This document shows positions 35,715 to 45,451 of a stretch of DNA of 64,000 nt, one piece after another. A program made the position numbers and the translations under genes. This DNA is from Cyclobacterium xiamenense (GTDB taxonomy: Bacteria > Bacteroidota > Bacteroidia > Cytophagales > Cyclobacteriaceae). The stretch covers positions 186,001-250,000 of the forward strand of contig NZ_WIOK01000004.1 in the NCBI RefSeq assembly GCF_009467825.1, written 5' to 3'. How positions within the stretch are numbered: position 1 is the first letter of the stretch; every line of letters begins with the position of its first letter. Below the pieces are notes generated by a model that saw only the letters and a program-made list of their open reading frames with translations, had not been told where the DNA came from and made no database searches.

Positions 35715-38700
35715 ATGGAATCAAAAAAACAGCAACTGGTTGAGGATATTTTGGCAACCTATGGGGTATTAAACAGCGACCCAGAAGAGGAATTCGATAC
35801 GATTTCTCAGGTGGCCAGTGTATTATTCGGTGCACCAATCGCGTTGATCACGGTATTATCGGAAAGGAAACAGTTTTTGAAGTCCCGAATAGGACTGGAG
35901 AGAAAAGAGATACCCATTGACATTTCTTTTTGCCGCATTGCAATGGATGCATCGGAAGAGATTTTGCTCGTGGAAGATGCGCGAAAAGACGCCCGTTTCA
36001 AGGATAATCCGTTGGTTACTGGGGAACCCAATATCGTTTTTTATGCAGGGGTACCGATTTTTACACCGGAAGGCTATCCCATGGGCGCACTATGCGTGAT
36101 TGATCAGAAGCCGAGGCGGCCGGAGTCGGAAAAGCTAAGCGCATTAAAGGTCCTGGGTACGCAGGTTACCCGGATTTTAGAATTGAGAAAAAGCCACCAA
36201 AAACTCAGCATTGTCAAAGTAAACCTGGAAACAGAAACCCGGCGGCTGAATAATATATTGGAGGCTACGCAGGTAGGGACCTGGGAGTGGGACATGGTTG
36301 CAGATAAGGTGATCATCAATGCGCGCTATGCTGAGATGGCCGGATATAGCCTGGAGGAATTGAGCCCATTTACCATGGATACCTGGTATGCACTGATTCA
36401 TCCCGAAGACCGGTCGATCTCGGATAAGATTCTTGAGGAGTGCTTTGCCAAAAAAAGGGATTATTATAGCGTAGAATGCAGGCTTGTTCATAAGAAGGGG
36501 CATTTTATCTGGATTAATGATCGCGGCAAGGTGACCAAATGGTCGGCAGATGGAAAGCCCTTGATGATGTCGGGCACCCATACCGATATCTCGGAACGAA
36601 AAAAGAGAGAAATTCAGTTTCAGTCCATATCGGACAACATTCCAGGAGTGGTGTACCGCTACCGCAGGCACGTTGATGGCAGGGATGCGCTGGAAATGGT
36701 GAGCAACGGGGCCTCCCGGTTGTGGGGAATTTCCGCGGAAATGGCCATGAAGGATAACCAGTTGATATGGGACAGATACCATCCGGAGGATATCGAAAAG
36801 CATTTGGAAACAATTCGCCGGTCGGAAGATAATCTTAGTTTTTGGATACATGAATGGCGCTACCTTCACCCAGACGGAAGACTTCGCTGGCACAAGGGCA
36901 CCGGTAACCCGACGAAACTTAAAGATGGCAGTGTGGTTTGGGATGCGGTGATACTGGACATCACCCAGCGGAAGGAAGCGGAATTTCGGCTTGAAAAAAC
37001 CCTGGACTCTCTCAGGGAGAGGGTCAAAGAGCAGGAGTGCCTGTACCGGATTACCCAGTTGAGGCATCCGAAGGGGGACCTCGATTCCCTACTCAAGCAA
37101 GCTGTGGCTATTGTCCCATCCGGTCTGAAATACCCGGAAAGCGCTATTGCTTCCTTGAGTTACGGCAATATACACCATTTCAGCTCCCCTTGTGACGGGT
37201 TTTCCACAAACCTAACCGCTACTTACGAAACGGTACAAGGCAAAAATCTGACCTTAAACGTTGGTTATCCATACAGTTTTCAAGGCAAAAAATCATATCC
37301 CATTCTCCAGGAGGAAGTTAGGATGCTGGATACCCTTGTCGCGCACCTTGGTTCTACGATTGATCAAATCGTGGGAGAGGCGGCATTAAGTGCTTCAAAG
37401 GATCGGATCAATACACTCATTCAGACCATAAATGGGATATTTTGGGAGGCAGATGCCCAAACGAATACCGTGCTATTTCTGAGTCCGCAGGTAACGTCCA
37501 TTCTGGGGTACACCGTATCGGAGTGGTTGCAAGTCCCCGAGTTTTGGGAGAGTCTGCTCCATCCGGAAGATAGCGAGGGCGTTTTGTCCGAAACCTCGGA
37601 GAAAATTGAAGCTGGAAAAGATTATACCGTCGAATACCGCCTACGTGCCAAAGACGGGCGTTGGATCTGGATACAGGACATGGTACAGGTCGAACGGGAA
37701 GGGGACAGGGTGGTGTCACTACGAGGCTTAATGGTAGATATCACCGAACGAAAAACGGTCGAAGAAGCACTGGAGCAAAGTGAAAAACGGTTCAAGGCAC
37801 TGGTTCAGGGAGGATCGGATTTGACGGCAATTCTTTCCAATGATGGTCGGTACGTGTATGTCAGTCCCAACTACCCCGACTATCTGGGCTATGCAGAGGG
37901 GGAGTTGTTAGGAAACGAGCCGGCAGACTATTTTCACCCCGACGATAAGGAGCGGGTATTTACTGATTTTGTTGATTTATCGGCAAAAAAACGCATAAAA
38001 TCCAACCCGTATCGGTACAAGCGAAAAGATGGATCCTGGTGTTGGCTGCAGAGCGTGGCGACGGACTTACTGGACGACGAGGCGGTACGGGGCATAGTCG
38101 TCAATAGCGTCGAAATAACGGACTTGATTGAGGTACAGGAACGCTTGGAACGAAGTGAAGCCCGCTACAGGGGCTTTTATGAATCCCAGACCAATTATGT
38201 CATCCGTACGGATCTAGATGGCAACCTCACGTATGCCAATCCAAAATTCATTGAAGATTACGGCTGGTTATATCCGGAGGAATCTCCGTTAGAGAATAGC
38301 TACAGGTCATTTGTTTTAGGACAGGACCGGGAGAAAGTAGGGCAATCGATGGCTGGATGCATGGCCTTGCCAGAAGAGGTGCAGAAAGTGGAAATTGAAA
38401 ACCCCAAGAAGGGAGGTGGTACGCTCCATACCTTATGGGAATTGATCTGTTTGCCGGATGCAAAGGGGCAACCCGGAGAAATGCAGTGGATAGGCGTCGA
38501 TATTTCGTACCGTATTTCCATGGAAAATGCCCTTAAGAAAAGTAATGAACGCTTTGAGTTGATTATGCAAACCGGTTCGGAAAGCATTTGGGATTACAAT
38601 CCAGCCACTGGCGAGCTGTTTTTGGGAGATGGTTTCCGAAAAAATTTCGGGTTCGAAGTAGGTTCACTTTCCCAAAACAATGCGATGATTAACCGGCAAA

Positions 38701-41700
38701 TTCACCCGGATGACCTGGAGGCCTACCTTAGTGAAATTCATAAAATTTTACGCGAAGGGTCGGATATGCCTTGGGACTTCCGATACCGCCTGAAAAAATC
38801 CGATGGTAACTACGCCTATGTTCACGATAAGGCCATTGTCCTTCGTGGAGTGGACGGTAAACCTTACCGGGCGGTAGGGGCGATGAGGGACATCACCATG
38901 GAACATTATTACGGCAGCATGGAGACCATTGATATTGGGATTATGGAGACCAGTATGGATGCGTTTTCCGAACCAAAACCCCTGATAGCAAATTACCTAA
39001 AGCAAGTCGAAGACTTATTTCCGGGGATGAAAGCTTCCTTGCTTTGGATTTCCGGAAATCGCCTGTATAATTTTGCTTCGCCCTCCCTGCCGGATGAATA
39101 CCTGGAAAGGATGGAAGGGCTGGAACTAGCTACGAAGAGTAATTCCTGGAACACCCTGGCCAACCTCAAAAAGAAAGTGGTGGTACCGGACTTGATGTCC
39201 GACGAAAAATGGGTGGATTACACGCCTCTTTTCAAGAAACATGGAATTAGAGCTTGTGCCTCCCAACCCATAGTTAATTCGGAGGGAAAGCTGGTGGCCT
39301 CCCTGTTATTTTATTTTGGAAAACGGGGGAACCCGGGAGAGTGGGGCTACTTTGCGATGGATCGTTGCCAGCGATTGATTTCCCTGTTACTCACCAAATA
39401 CGAATTTTTGGAGGGACTCAGAAAGAGTAACGAACGGTATACCTATCTGAATATGGCGACGAACGACGCCATCTATGATTGGGACGTGCAGGCGGATAAA
39501 TTTCTATGGGGAGAAGGGTTTTACAGGATATTCGGGTTTGAAAAAGGCGAGGAAATAAACCAAATGGCGGATTGGGCCGGCTTTATCCATCCCATTGATG
39601 CCGAGGAAAACCATGCAGATAGAAAAGAGTTTTTAGGAAATCCGCGGCAAAACCGATGGCACAAAGAATTTCGTTTTCTCCATCGGAACGGAAGCTTTCG
39701 GACGATTGAGGAAATTGGCTACATGATTCGGGACGACAGCGGTAAACCGCAGCGAATGATCGGCGTTTTGCGGGACGTCTCCGAGATCAAGAAGGTTTCT
39801 CAACAAAACGAACTGGAGCACGAAGTAGCCAGCTTTTTCAAAAAGGAGGTAAGTTTGCAAGAGACGCTGCGGGGGGTATTGGCTTACCTTACTCGCTACG
39901 GCGGATATGCCGGCGCAGAAATATGGCTTGTAGGGATCAATGGGAAACGAATCAATCTGGTACAAGGGTTTTGGAAAAAAGATGCGTTGGCCCGGCTGGC
40001 AGGAAAAGGCGGAAGTTTGACGTATGGAACCGGCCTCCCGGGGGAAATTTGGAAGGAGAAAGAAGCCCGTGCTTTTACGGATTCGGAAGTAGATGAGAAG
40101 CTACAGCGGAGGGCGCTGCGTAAAAAAGGAAAACTAACAGCAGCCCTCGGCATACCGCTGCTTCAGGGAGAACAGCTGCTTGGTGTCTTGCTTTTTTTTA
40201 GTGACCGAAAAAAGCAAGAGCTTTCTGCAGACAAATCCATTTTTAAGCCCCTGGGAGCCTTTCTTGGCGGGGAAATCAAACGAAAGCGGCAGGAGGAGGA
40301 GATGCTGTTGTTGTTTGAAAGCGCGCCGGAAGTTCTTGCTATTGCTGCACCGGACGGTCACTTTGCAAAAGTGAATCCAGCCTTCTGTCGCTTGTTGGGT
40401 TATACTGCGGAAGAGTTGACTTCCCAACCCTTTTCGACATTTATTCATCCGGAGGACCTGAATCCGACGGAAAACGAGTTTGCTGAAACCATTACAGGTG
40501 ACAGAAAGGCGCGGAACTTCGTCAATCGCTACCGCACCAAATCGGGAGAAGTCCGCTGGATTTCCTGGAACTCCTCCGATGCATTTGGAGAGGAAGGATT
40601 GGTTTTTTCTTACGGGCACGATATCACCGAAATGGTGGAATTGCAAGCGCTGCTGGATAATGCGACACAGCTGTCTCGCGTGGGCAGTTGGGAACTGAAT
40701 CTGATTGATGAACATTTGTTCCTCTCGAAAATCACCCGGGAGATTTACGAATTGCCTGACGATTATTTCCCTAGCCTCGAGCAAGCTCTTGAGTTTTATA
40801 GGGAAGATTTTCGGGAATTTGTAAAAGAACTCCTTAACGAAACCATTCAAACGGGGAAATCCTGGGATTTTCAAGCGCCAATTGTCACCTACACGGGTGA
40901 AGAACGATGGATTAGGAGTATTGGACAGGCGGAATTTGCCGAAGGCAAGTGCTTGCGGTTGTTTGGATCCTTTCAGGATATCCATCCGCAAAAATCGAAC
41001 GAGATTCAGTTGGCAAAAAACAACCGCCTGTTAGAGGTGATCTCGGAGGTAATCGGAAAATTCTTGTTGGTGGACGATTGGCAGCAGGTATTGGAAGAAG
41101 TGTTTGAACTTACCGGCAATGCCGTCGGCGTGGATCGGGTGTACCTCTTTCGACACCAGGGATTTAGCAAAAGCGGCGACACCTCAAGCAACCAGCTTAC
41201 CGAATGGGTAAGAAAGGATGCGTTTTCGCAGGGCGAAGTTTCTGGATTTCAAGTTGAGGCAGCAGACGATTTCGCAGAGCTCCTGCAACCCTTGCAAATG
41301 GGGACACTGTTTTCTGCCAACACCTGCGATTTGCCTCCAGGCAAACTAAAAGACCGGATGGAAGCGCGGGGGATTGGCGCATCGGTCCTGGTTCCGATCC
41401 GCATCAATCGCGAATTTTATGGGGTGTTGGGGATAGATGATTGCAAGGGGCAGCGGCACTGGTCCGAACACGAGTTGTCTTTTCTCCAAACCATTAGCTC
41501 TAATCTGGCATCGGCCATCCAACGCAGAAACAGTCAATTGGCACTTCAGGAATCTTTTGAAGAAAAAAACACCATTCTGGAGAGTATTGGCGAAGCATTT
41601 TTTGCATTGGATCGGGAACTGAAAATAAGGTACTGGAACCAACGCGCCGAAAATTTGCTCGGTGTAAGTCGGTCAAAAGTTGTTGGTAAGAGACTGTATG

Positions 41701-43043
41701 AGGTGTTTCCAGAAGTGAACAAGCCGGAATTTCAGGCGAAATACACCGAAGCCCTGGAAAAGCACAAACCGATTCATTTTGAGGAATATTACCGAGCGCT
41801 GGCCATATGGCTGGAAGTGAATGCGTATCCCTCCGGCGAAGGGTTTAGCGTCTTTATAAAAGACGTAACACGGGAGAAAGTAGCCTTCCAAAACGTTCGC
41901 CTTTCCAACGAACGTTTTGAGAAAATTGCCGAAGCAACCAACGATGCCATTTGGGATTACGATGTAGACAACGATACTCTTTTTTGGGGGAAAGGGTTTT
42001 ACACCTTGTTTGGGTATGACCTGGAAACGACCGTTCCCAGCATGCAACTCCTGGTTGAATTAATGCATCCGGACGATCGGGAAAGAGTAGCCAATAAAAT
42101 TCACCAATTCAAGCAAAGCAAATCCCTAACCAATTGGTTTGAAGAGTATCGGTTTTTGCGGAAAGACGGCTTTTTTGCCTTTGTGATGGATAGAGCGATT
42201 TTTATTCGAAATCAGGAGGGGCGCGTTACCCGCGTGGTTGGTGCGATGACCGACATCACCTACAGAAAGGAATACGAGGAATCGTTGGAAGTCATGAACC
42301 AGCAGATGGCGTTACATGCCCGTGAGTTGGAACGCTCTAATCTGGAACTGGAACAGTTTGCGTACGTGGCCTCTCATGACCTTCAAGAGCCATCGCGTAT
42401 GGTTAGTAGTTTTATGGGCTTGTTGGAGCGAAAATACGGACCAGAGCTAGATGAAAAAGCCCATCAATACATTCAGTTTGCCGTGGATGGGGCGAAGCGG
42501 ATGAAACAAATTATTTTGGATTTGCTGGAGTATTCGCGAATTGGGAAAAGCGAGGACAAACTGAAGCTAATTGCTACCAAGGAAATCGTTGACGAAGTCT
42601 GTCTCCTGCAAAAGCGGGCGATTCGTGAAAGTGGCGCAGCGATCCATTACGAAGCACTGCCTTCGGTCATTTCCTTTCGAGCACCCCTTTTACAAGTTTT
42701 CCAAAATTTGATCGGAAATGCATTGAAGTACCGTTCGCCTGGTACCTCTCCGAAGATTGAGATTTATGCGGAAGTTGCCGAAGAGTTTTGGAAGTTTTCT
42801 GTCCGGGATAACGGAATAGGCATCGATCCGATGTATCACGAGAAAATCTTTATTATTTTCAACCGGCTGCACAACAAAGCAGAATACGGGGGTACCGGCA
42901 TGGGGCTCGCTATCGTAAAAAAAATAATCGATAACCTGGGTGGTGAAATCGGCCTGGAATCGACCCCCGGTAAAGGAAGCACCTTTTACTTTACCTTGCC
43001 GCGGGTTTCAGCAACTATCCCGAGCATACCTTCCCAGAATTAG
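35715..43043 (+). CDS. Giant multi-PAS/GAF sensor histidine kinase
   Basis: The 2442-residue kinase lacks a clear transmembrane segment, so it is probably cytoplasmic. A GAF domain (~10-165) is followed by about eleven PAS and four more GAF-like domains in mixed order: PAS ~175-295 and ~300-425; GAF-like ~440-560; PAS ~565-690, ~695-815, ~820-945 and ~950-1075; GAF ~1085-1235; PAS ~1240-1360; GAF ~1370-1530; PAS ~1535-1650 and ~1655-1770; GAF ~1775-1945; PAS ~1955-2065 and ~2070-2190. Most PAS units end in the usual DIT-x-R-K linker. The HisKA phospho-acceptor is His2221 (VASHDLQEP), and the HATPase has GNALKY (Asn2335), DNGIGID and GGTGMGLAIVKKI. No receiver domain is fused and no response regulator is nearby. 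Confidence 0.9.
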   Translation: MESKKQQLVEDILATYGVLNSDPEEEFDTISQVASVLFGAPIALITVLSERKQFLKSRIGLERKEIPIDISFCRIAMDASEEILLVEDARKDARFKDNPLVTGEPNIVFYAGVPIFTPEGYPMGALCVIDQKPRRPESEKLSALKVLGTQVTRILELRKSHQKLSIVKVNLETETRRLNNILEATQVGTWEWDMVADKVIINARYAEMAGYSLEELSPFTMDTWYALIHPEDRSISDKILEECFAKKRDYYSVECRLVHKKGHFIWINDRGKVTKWSADGKPLMMSGTHTDISERKKREIQFQSISDNIPGVVYRYRRHVDGRDALEMVSNGASRLWGISAEMAMKDNQLIWDRYHPEDIEKHLETIRRSEDNLSFWIHEWRYLHPDGRLRWHKGTGNPTKLKDGSVVWDAVILDITQRKEAEFRLEKTLDSLRERVKEQECLYRITQLRHPKGDLDSLLKQAVAIVPSGLKYPESAIASLSYGNIHHFSSPCDGFSTNLTATYETVQGKNLTLNVGYPYSFQGKKSYPILQEEVRMLDTLVAHLGSTIDQIVGEAALSASKDRINTLIQTINGIFWEADAQTNTVLFLSPQVTSILGYTVSEWLQVPEFWESLLHPEDSEGVLSETSEKIEAGKDYTVEYRLRAKDGRWIWIQDMVQVEREGDRVVSLRGLMVDITERKTVEEALEQSEKRFKALVQGGSDLTAILSNDGRYVYVSPNYPDYLGYAEGELLGNEPADYFHPDDKERVFTDFVDLSAKKRIKSNPYRYKRKDGSWCWLQSVATDLLDDEAVRGIVVNSVEITDLIEVQERLERSEARYRGFYESQTNYVIRTDLDGNLTYANPKFIEDYGWLYPEESPLENSYRSFVLGQDREKVGQSMAGCMALPEEVQKVEIENPKKGGGTLHTLWELICLPDAKGQPGEMQWIGVDISYRISMENALKKSNERFELIMQTGSESIWDYNPATGELFLGDGFRKNFGFEVGSLSQNNAMINRQIHPDDLEAYLSEIHKILREGSDMPWDFRYRLKKSDGNYAYVHDKAIVLRGVDGKPYRAVGAMRDITMEHYYGSMETIDIGIMETSMDAFSEPKPLIANYLKQVEDLFPGMKASLLWISGNRLYNFASPSLPDEYLERMEGLELATKSNSWNTLANLKKKVVVPDLMSDEKWVDYTPLFKKHGIRACASQPIVNSEGKLVASLLFYFGKRGNPGEWGYFAMDRCQRLISLLLTKYEFLEGLRKSNERYTYLNMATNDAIYDWDVQADKFLWGEGFYRIFGFEKGEEINQMADWAGFIHPIDAEENHADRKEFLGNPRQNRWHKEFRFLHRNGSFRTIEEIGYMIRDDSGKPQRMIGVLRDVSEIKKVSQQNELEHEVASFFKKEVSLQETLRGVLAYLTRYGGYAGAEIWLVGINGKRINLVQGFWKKDALARLAGKGGSLTYGTGLPGEIWKEKEARAFTDSEVDEKLQRRALRKKGKLTAALGIPLLQGEQLLGVLLFFSDRKKQELSADKSIFKPLGAFLGGEIKRKRQEEEMLLLFESAPEVLAIAAPDGHFAKVNPAFCRLLGYTAEELTSQPFSTFIHPEDLNPTENEFAETITGDRKARNFVNRYRTKSGEVRWISWNSSDAFGEEGLVFSYGHDITEMVELQALLDNATQLSRVGSWELNLIDEHLFLSKITREIYELPDDYFPSLEQALEFYREDFREFVKELLNETIQTGKSWDFQAPIVTYTGEERWIRSIGQAEFAEGKCLRLFGSFQDIHPQKSNEIQLAKNNRLLEVISEVIGKFLLVDDWQQVLEEVFELTGNAVGVDRVYLFRHQGFSKSGDTSSNQLTEWVRKDAFSQGEVSGFQVEAADDFAELLQPLQMGTLFSANTCDLPPGKLKDRMEARGIGASVLVPIRINREFYGVLGIDDCKGQRHWSEHELSFLQTISSNLASAIQRRNSQLALQESFEEKNTILESIGEAFFALDRELKIRYWNQRAENLLGVSRSKVVGKRLYEVFPEVNKPEFQAKYTEALEKHKPIHFEEYYRALAIWLEVNAYPSGEGFSVFIKDVTREKVAFQNVRLSNERFEKIAEATNDAIWDYDVDNDTLFWGKGFYTLFGYDLETTVPSMQLLVELMHPDDRERVANKIHQFKQSKSLTNWFEEYRFLRKDGFFAFVMDRAIFIRNQEGRVTRVVGAMTDITYRKEYEESLEVMNQQMALHARELERSNLELEQFAYVASHDLQEPSRMVSSFMGLLERKYGPELDEKAHQYIQFAVDGAKRMKQIILDLLEYSRIGKSEDKLKLIATKEIVDEVCLLQKRAIRESGAAIHYEALPSVISFRAPLLQVFQNLIGNALKYRSPGTSPKIEIYAEVAEEFWKFSVRDNGIGIDPMYHEKIFIIFNRLHNKAEYGGTGMGLAIVKKIIDNLGGEIGLESTPGKGSTFYFTLPRVSATIPSIPSQN

Positions 43044-43121
43044 GGAAAAACAAGGCCGATCTACACAGGGTTCATCGGCGAAGAACGAACAAGCCTCCGG
43101 TACACATTTTGATAAAAAAAA

Positions 43122-43145
43122 CCCTGAAGCGAACTTCAGGGTTTT
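43122..43145. terminator. Bidirectional terminator
   Basis: CCCTGAAG, a CGAA loop and CTTCAGGG form a perfect 8-bp stem, with A-tract on the left and TTTT on the right. It sits between the convergent kinase and Tat-oxidoreductase genes and can stop transcription from both sides. Confidence 0.85.
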
Positions 43146-43164
43146 CGATGCCTATCCATGGGTG

Positions 43165-44634
43165 TTAAACCTGCGGGAGTTCAAAACCTGCCCGGTAGGT
43201 TTTGCTCACAAATTGGTTTGCGGGTTCGAAATTGGTCACCTTCATGTTTTTACCATCCCAGAGTAGTTTGATATCCCTGCCTGGATAATTGTATCCATTA
43301 CCCTCTGACTTGGGTTCGCGGTAATCGTAGCTACGAATGGCCAGGTTGCCCATCAGGACGGATTCGGTCAGTGGACCGGCGATGGAAAACGGTGAACTCA
43401 GCTCCTTGTACTCCTTGCTTCCGTATCCGGCAATACAGGCATTTACCCATTGGGCATAATGCCCACCAATGGCGCCTTCTACGCGCGGCAGGGTAGGCGC
43501 CACGTTTACACTTTCGTTGATCGAGGTGGGTAATAGTTTGGGATCGATGCCGTAGGTCGAACACATCATTTTTCCGCGGGTTCCTTCGATGATGACGCCG
43601 TTTCCACCGTCTCCCATTTGCTCACTGGCGCCGAGTTCTTCCGGTCGGCTGGGTTTGATGCCCCCATCCATCCAATGGAATTCCAGGTCTTTGCCAGTCG
43701 GTCTTTTGAACCGAAGCGTGATATGCGAAGAAGGAGGGCAGCTTTTTGGGAAATAGCCCTGTGTAAATTCTCCGGTATAGACCGAGCCTACGCTGCACTC
43801 TGCTTCCGTTGGATATCCCAAATCCAGAGTGCGGAAGGCAGGTTCCATGATGTGGCAAGCCATATCGCCCAAAGCTCCCGTTCCAAACTCCCACCATCCA
43901 CGCCAATTGAACGGATGTAAGTTTTCTACGTATCCTTTTTCCTCAGCCGTACCGAGCCATAAGTCCCAATCCAGATTTTTTGGGGCTTTTTTTCCGGATT
44001 CTCCGGGCCAGGGTACTCCCTGTGGCCATACAGGTCGGTTTGTCCAACACTGCACCTTGGTTGCTTCCCCAATTAAGCCTGCTGCATACCATTCGCGCAT
44101 TTGCCGAACCCCATCGCCTGAAGCTCCCTGATTTCCCATCTGGGTTACCAGTTTGTATTTTTCAGCGGCTTCCGTCAACATTCGCGCTTCCTGAATCGTG
44201 TGGGTCAGTGGTTTTTGTACGTATACGTGTTTCCCCATTTTCATGGCCATAAGCGCCTGAACGGCATGGTTGTGATCGGGTGTGGAAACAGATACCGCGT
44301 CAATGGAATCGGCTTCTTTTTCAAGCATTTCCCGGTAATCTTTGTAAAACCGGGCTTTCGGATATGCTTCGATGCTTCGGGCGGCGCGTTCCGGATCCAC
44401 GTCACAGAGGGCCACGATGTCGGCATTGCCACTTTCATAAAAACTGCGGATATCGCTGTATCCTTTCCCCCCTGCGCCAATGCCGGCTATCCGGAGTTTG
44501 TCACTCGGAGCCTTAAAACCCGGCCCGCCAAGTACATGGCGGGGGACAATGTAAAATCCGGCAACCGCCGTAGCGGATGTTTTAAGGAAATTCCTTCTGG
44601 AATTACCCTCATCGGGCATATTGTTTTTTTTCAT
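43165..44634 (-). CDS. Tat-exported Gfo/Idh/MocA oxidoreductase
   Basis: The 489-residue protein has a twin-arginine signal (SRRNFLKTSATAVAGFYIV, Arg13-Arg14), so it is probably exported folded with its cofactor. The Rossmann region reads LRIAGIGAGGKGYSDIRSF and the conserved lysine motif VYVQKPLTHT. The C-terminal half includes the typical WRGWWEFGTGALGDMACHIMEP, with the conserved His, as in GH109-like and related Bacteroidota proteins. These may act as NAD-dependent glycosidases or oxidoreductases; substrate is unknown. The gene stands alone between the giant kinase and an unknown operon, with a shared terminator on its 3' side. Confidence 0.85.
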   Translation of the reverse strand: MKKNNMPDEGNSRRNFLKTSATAVAGFYIVPRHVLGGPGFKAPSDKLRIAGIGAGGKGYSDIRSFYESGNADIVALCDVDPERAARSIEAYPKARFYKDYREMLEKEADSIDAVSVSTPDHNHAVQALMAMKMGKHVYVQKPLTHTIQEARMLTEAAEKYKLVTQMGNQGASGDGVRQMREWYAAGLIGEATKVQCWTNRPVWPQGVPWPGESGKKAPKNLDWDLWLGTAEEKGYVENLHPFNWRGWWEFGTGALGDMACHIMEPAFRTLDLGYPTEAECSVGSVYTGEFTQGYFPKSCPPSSHITLRFKRPTGKDLEFHWMDGGIKPSRPEELGASEQMGDGGNGVIIEGTRGKMMCSTYGIDPKLLPTSINESVNVAPTLPRVEGAIGGHYAQWVNACIAGYGSKEYKELSSPFSIAGPLTESVLMGNLAIRSYDYREPKSEGNGYNYPGRDIKLLWDGKNMKVTNFEPANQFVSKTYRAGFELPQV

Positions 44635-44881
44635 TACATGTTTTTTGGTTATACGAATGGTCTAAAATAAAAATTTTTGCTGAAAGATTTGAACAATTAT
44701 TCCATTTATACAGGTCATACCGGGAATTGTGGATGAACGGATGCTCGGAACCGTAAACAAGTGTTTAATTTCCCGGAAGAAAAAAAAATCGATTGGTTTC
44801 GGGGTGCCGGTCTATTTTCCCGGGAAAAGCTAAATCAAGCGTTTGTGCAAGAATCAATTGCCTCGCGGAAGCGGAAGCGAC

Positions 44882-45040
44882 TCAGTGCTCATTGTCCGTT
44901 TTCGCGGCCGCTGGCGGTGGCAGTAACCGATAGGCTTCTTGGATATCCGGGCCATTTTGAAAACAAACCGGAGAAGCCGGCGCTTTGGGGGAAGCGGGCT
45001 TGGGCGGATGCTTTTTTCTGCGATCAGTCTTGGTGTCCAT
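44882..45040 (-). CDS. Possible 52-residue basic, Pro/Ala-rich protein
   Basis: A short frame of 53 codons begins at ATG 45040, immediately after the stop of the helical-protein gene (TGA then ATG, no gap), and ends at TGA 44882-44884. The product starts basic (MDTKTDRRKKHPPKPASPK) and contains Pro/Ala-rich runs. The abutting start suggests translational coupling to the two genes upstream. No family is recognisable and the length is within chance, so this is tentative. Confidence 0.35.
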   Translation of the reverse strand: MDTKTDRRKKHPPKPASPKAPASPVCFQNGPDIQEAYRLLPPPAAAKTDNEH

Positions 45041-45451
45041 TCAATCTGTTTTTTCCGATAGCAAGTCCATCAATGCGCGGATTTTTTCGGCAATGGCCGA
45101 GGGCTTCTTTTCTACCATAGCCATTGCCAATTCACCTAAGGTCCCGATCAGGTCGAAAGCAGTCTGTACGTTTTTTAAAGTGGCGATCGTTTGCTTGATT
45201 TCCAGATTAATGGATTGGAGCTGATTGAGCGCCTCCGCTGCTTCTTCTTCTACAATCAAGGTAGACAGCAGTTTCATTTCTCTCGCAGTGTCCATTAGCC
45301 GATTTGCTTCTTTGCCCATCTCGACAAACGTGACCTGACTGATTACCTGCTGGCTAATTTTTTCAAACCGGTAATCGTTGAATTTTTTGGCTATTTCCAA
45401 AAAATCATCTGCCAATTGGCTTAAAAAAACGCTATCCACTCTTTCTTTCAT
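45041..45451 (-). CDS. Hypothetical helical protein
   Basis: The 136-residue protein is almost wholly helical with heptad-like spacing (EMGKEANRLMDTAREMKLLS, EEEAAEALNQLQSINLEI), suggesting a coiled coil or helical bundle. It has no signal peptide and no known motif. Its start overlaps the stop of the lipoprotein gene by four bases (ATGA), so it is probably made in step with that protein. I cannot give a function; a cytoplasmic or periplasmic partner of the lipoprotein is the natural guess. Confidence 0.6.
   Translation of the reverse strand: MKERVDSVFLSQLADDFLEIAKKFNDYRFEKISQQVISQVTFVEMGKEANRLMDTAREMKLLSTLIVEEEAAEALNQLQSINLEIKQTIATLKNVQTAFDLIGTLGELAMAMVEKKPSAIAEKIRALMDLLSEKTD

Noticed and set aside
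44761-45120. Rightward frame across the unknown operon's 3' end
   Set aside because: It lies antisense to the helical-protein gene and shows no domain or coding-like composition.
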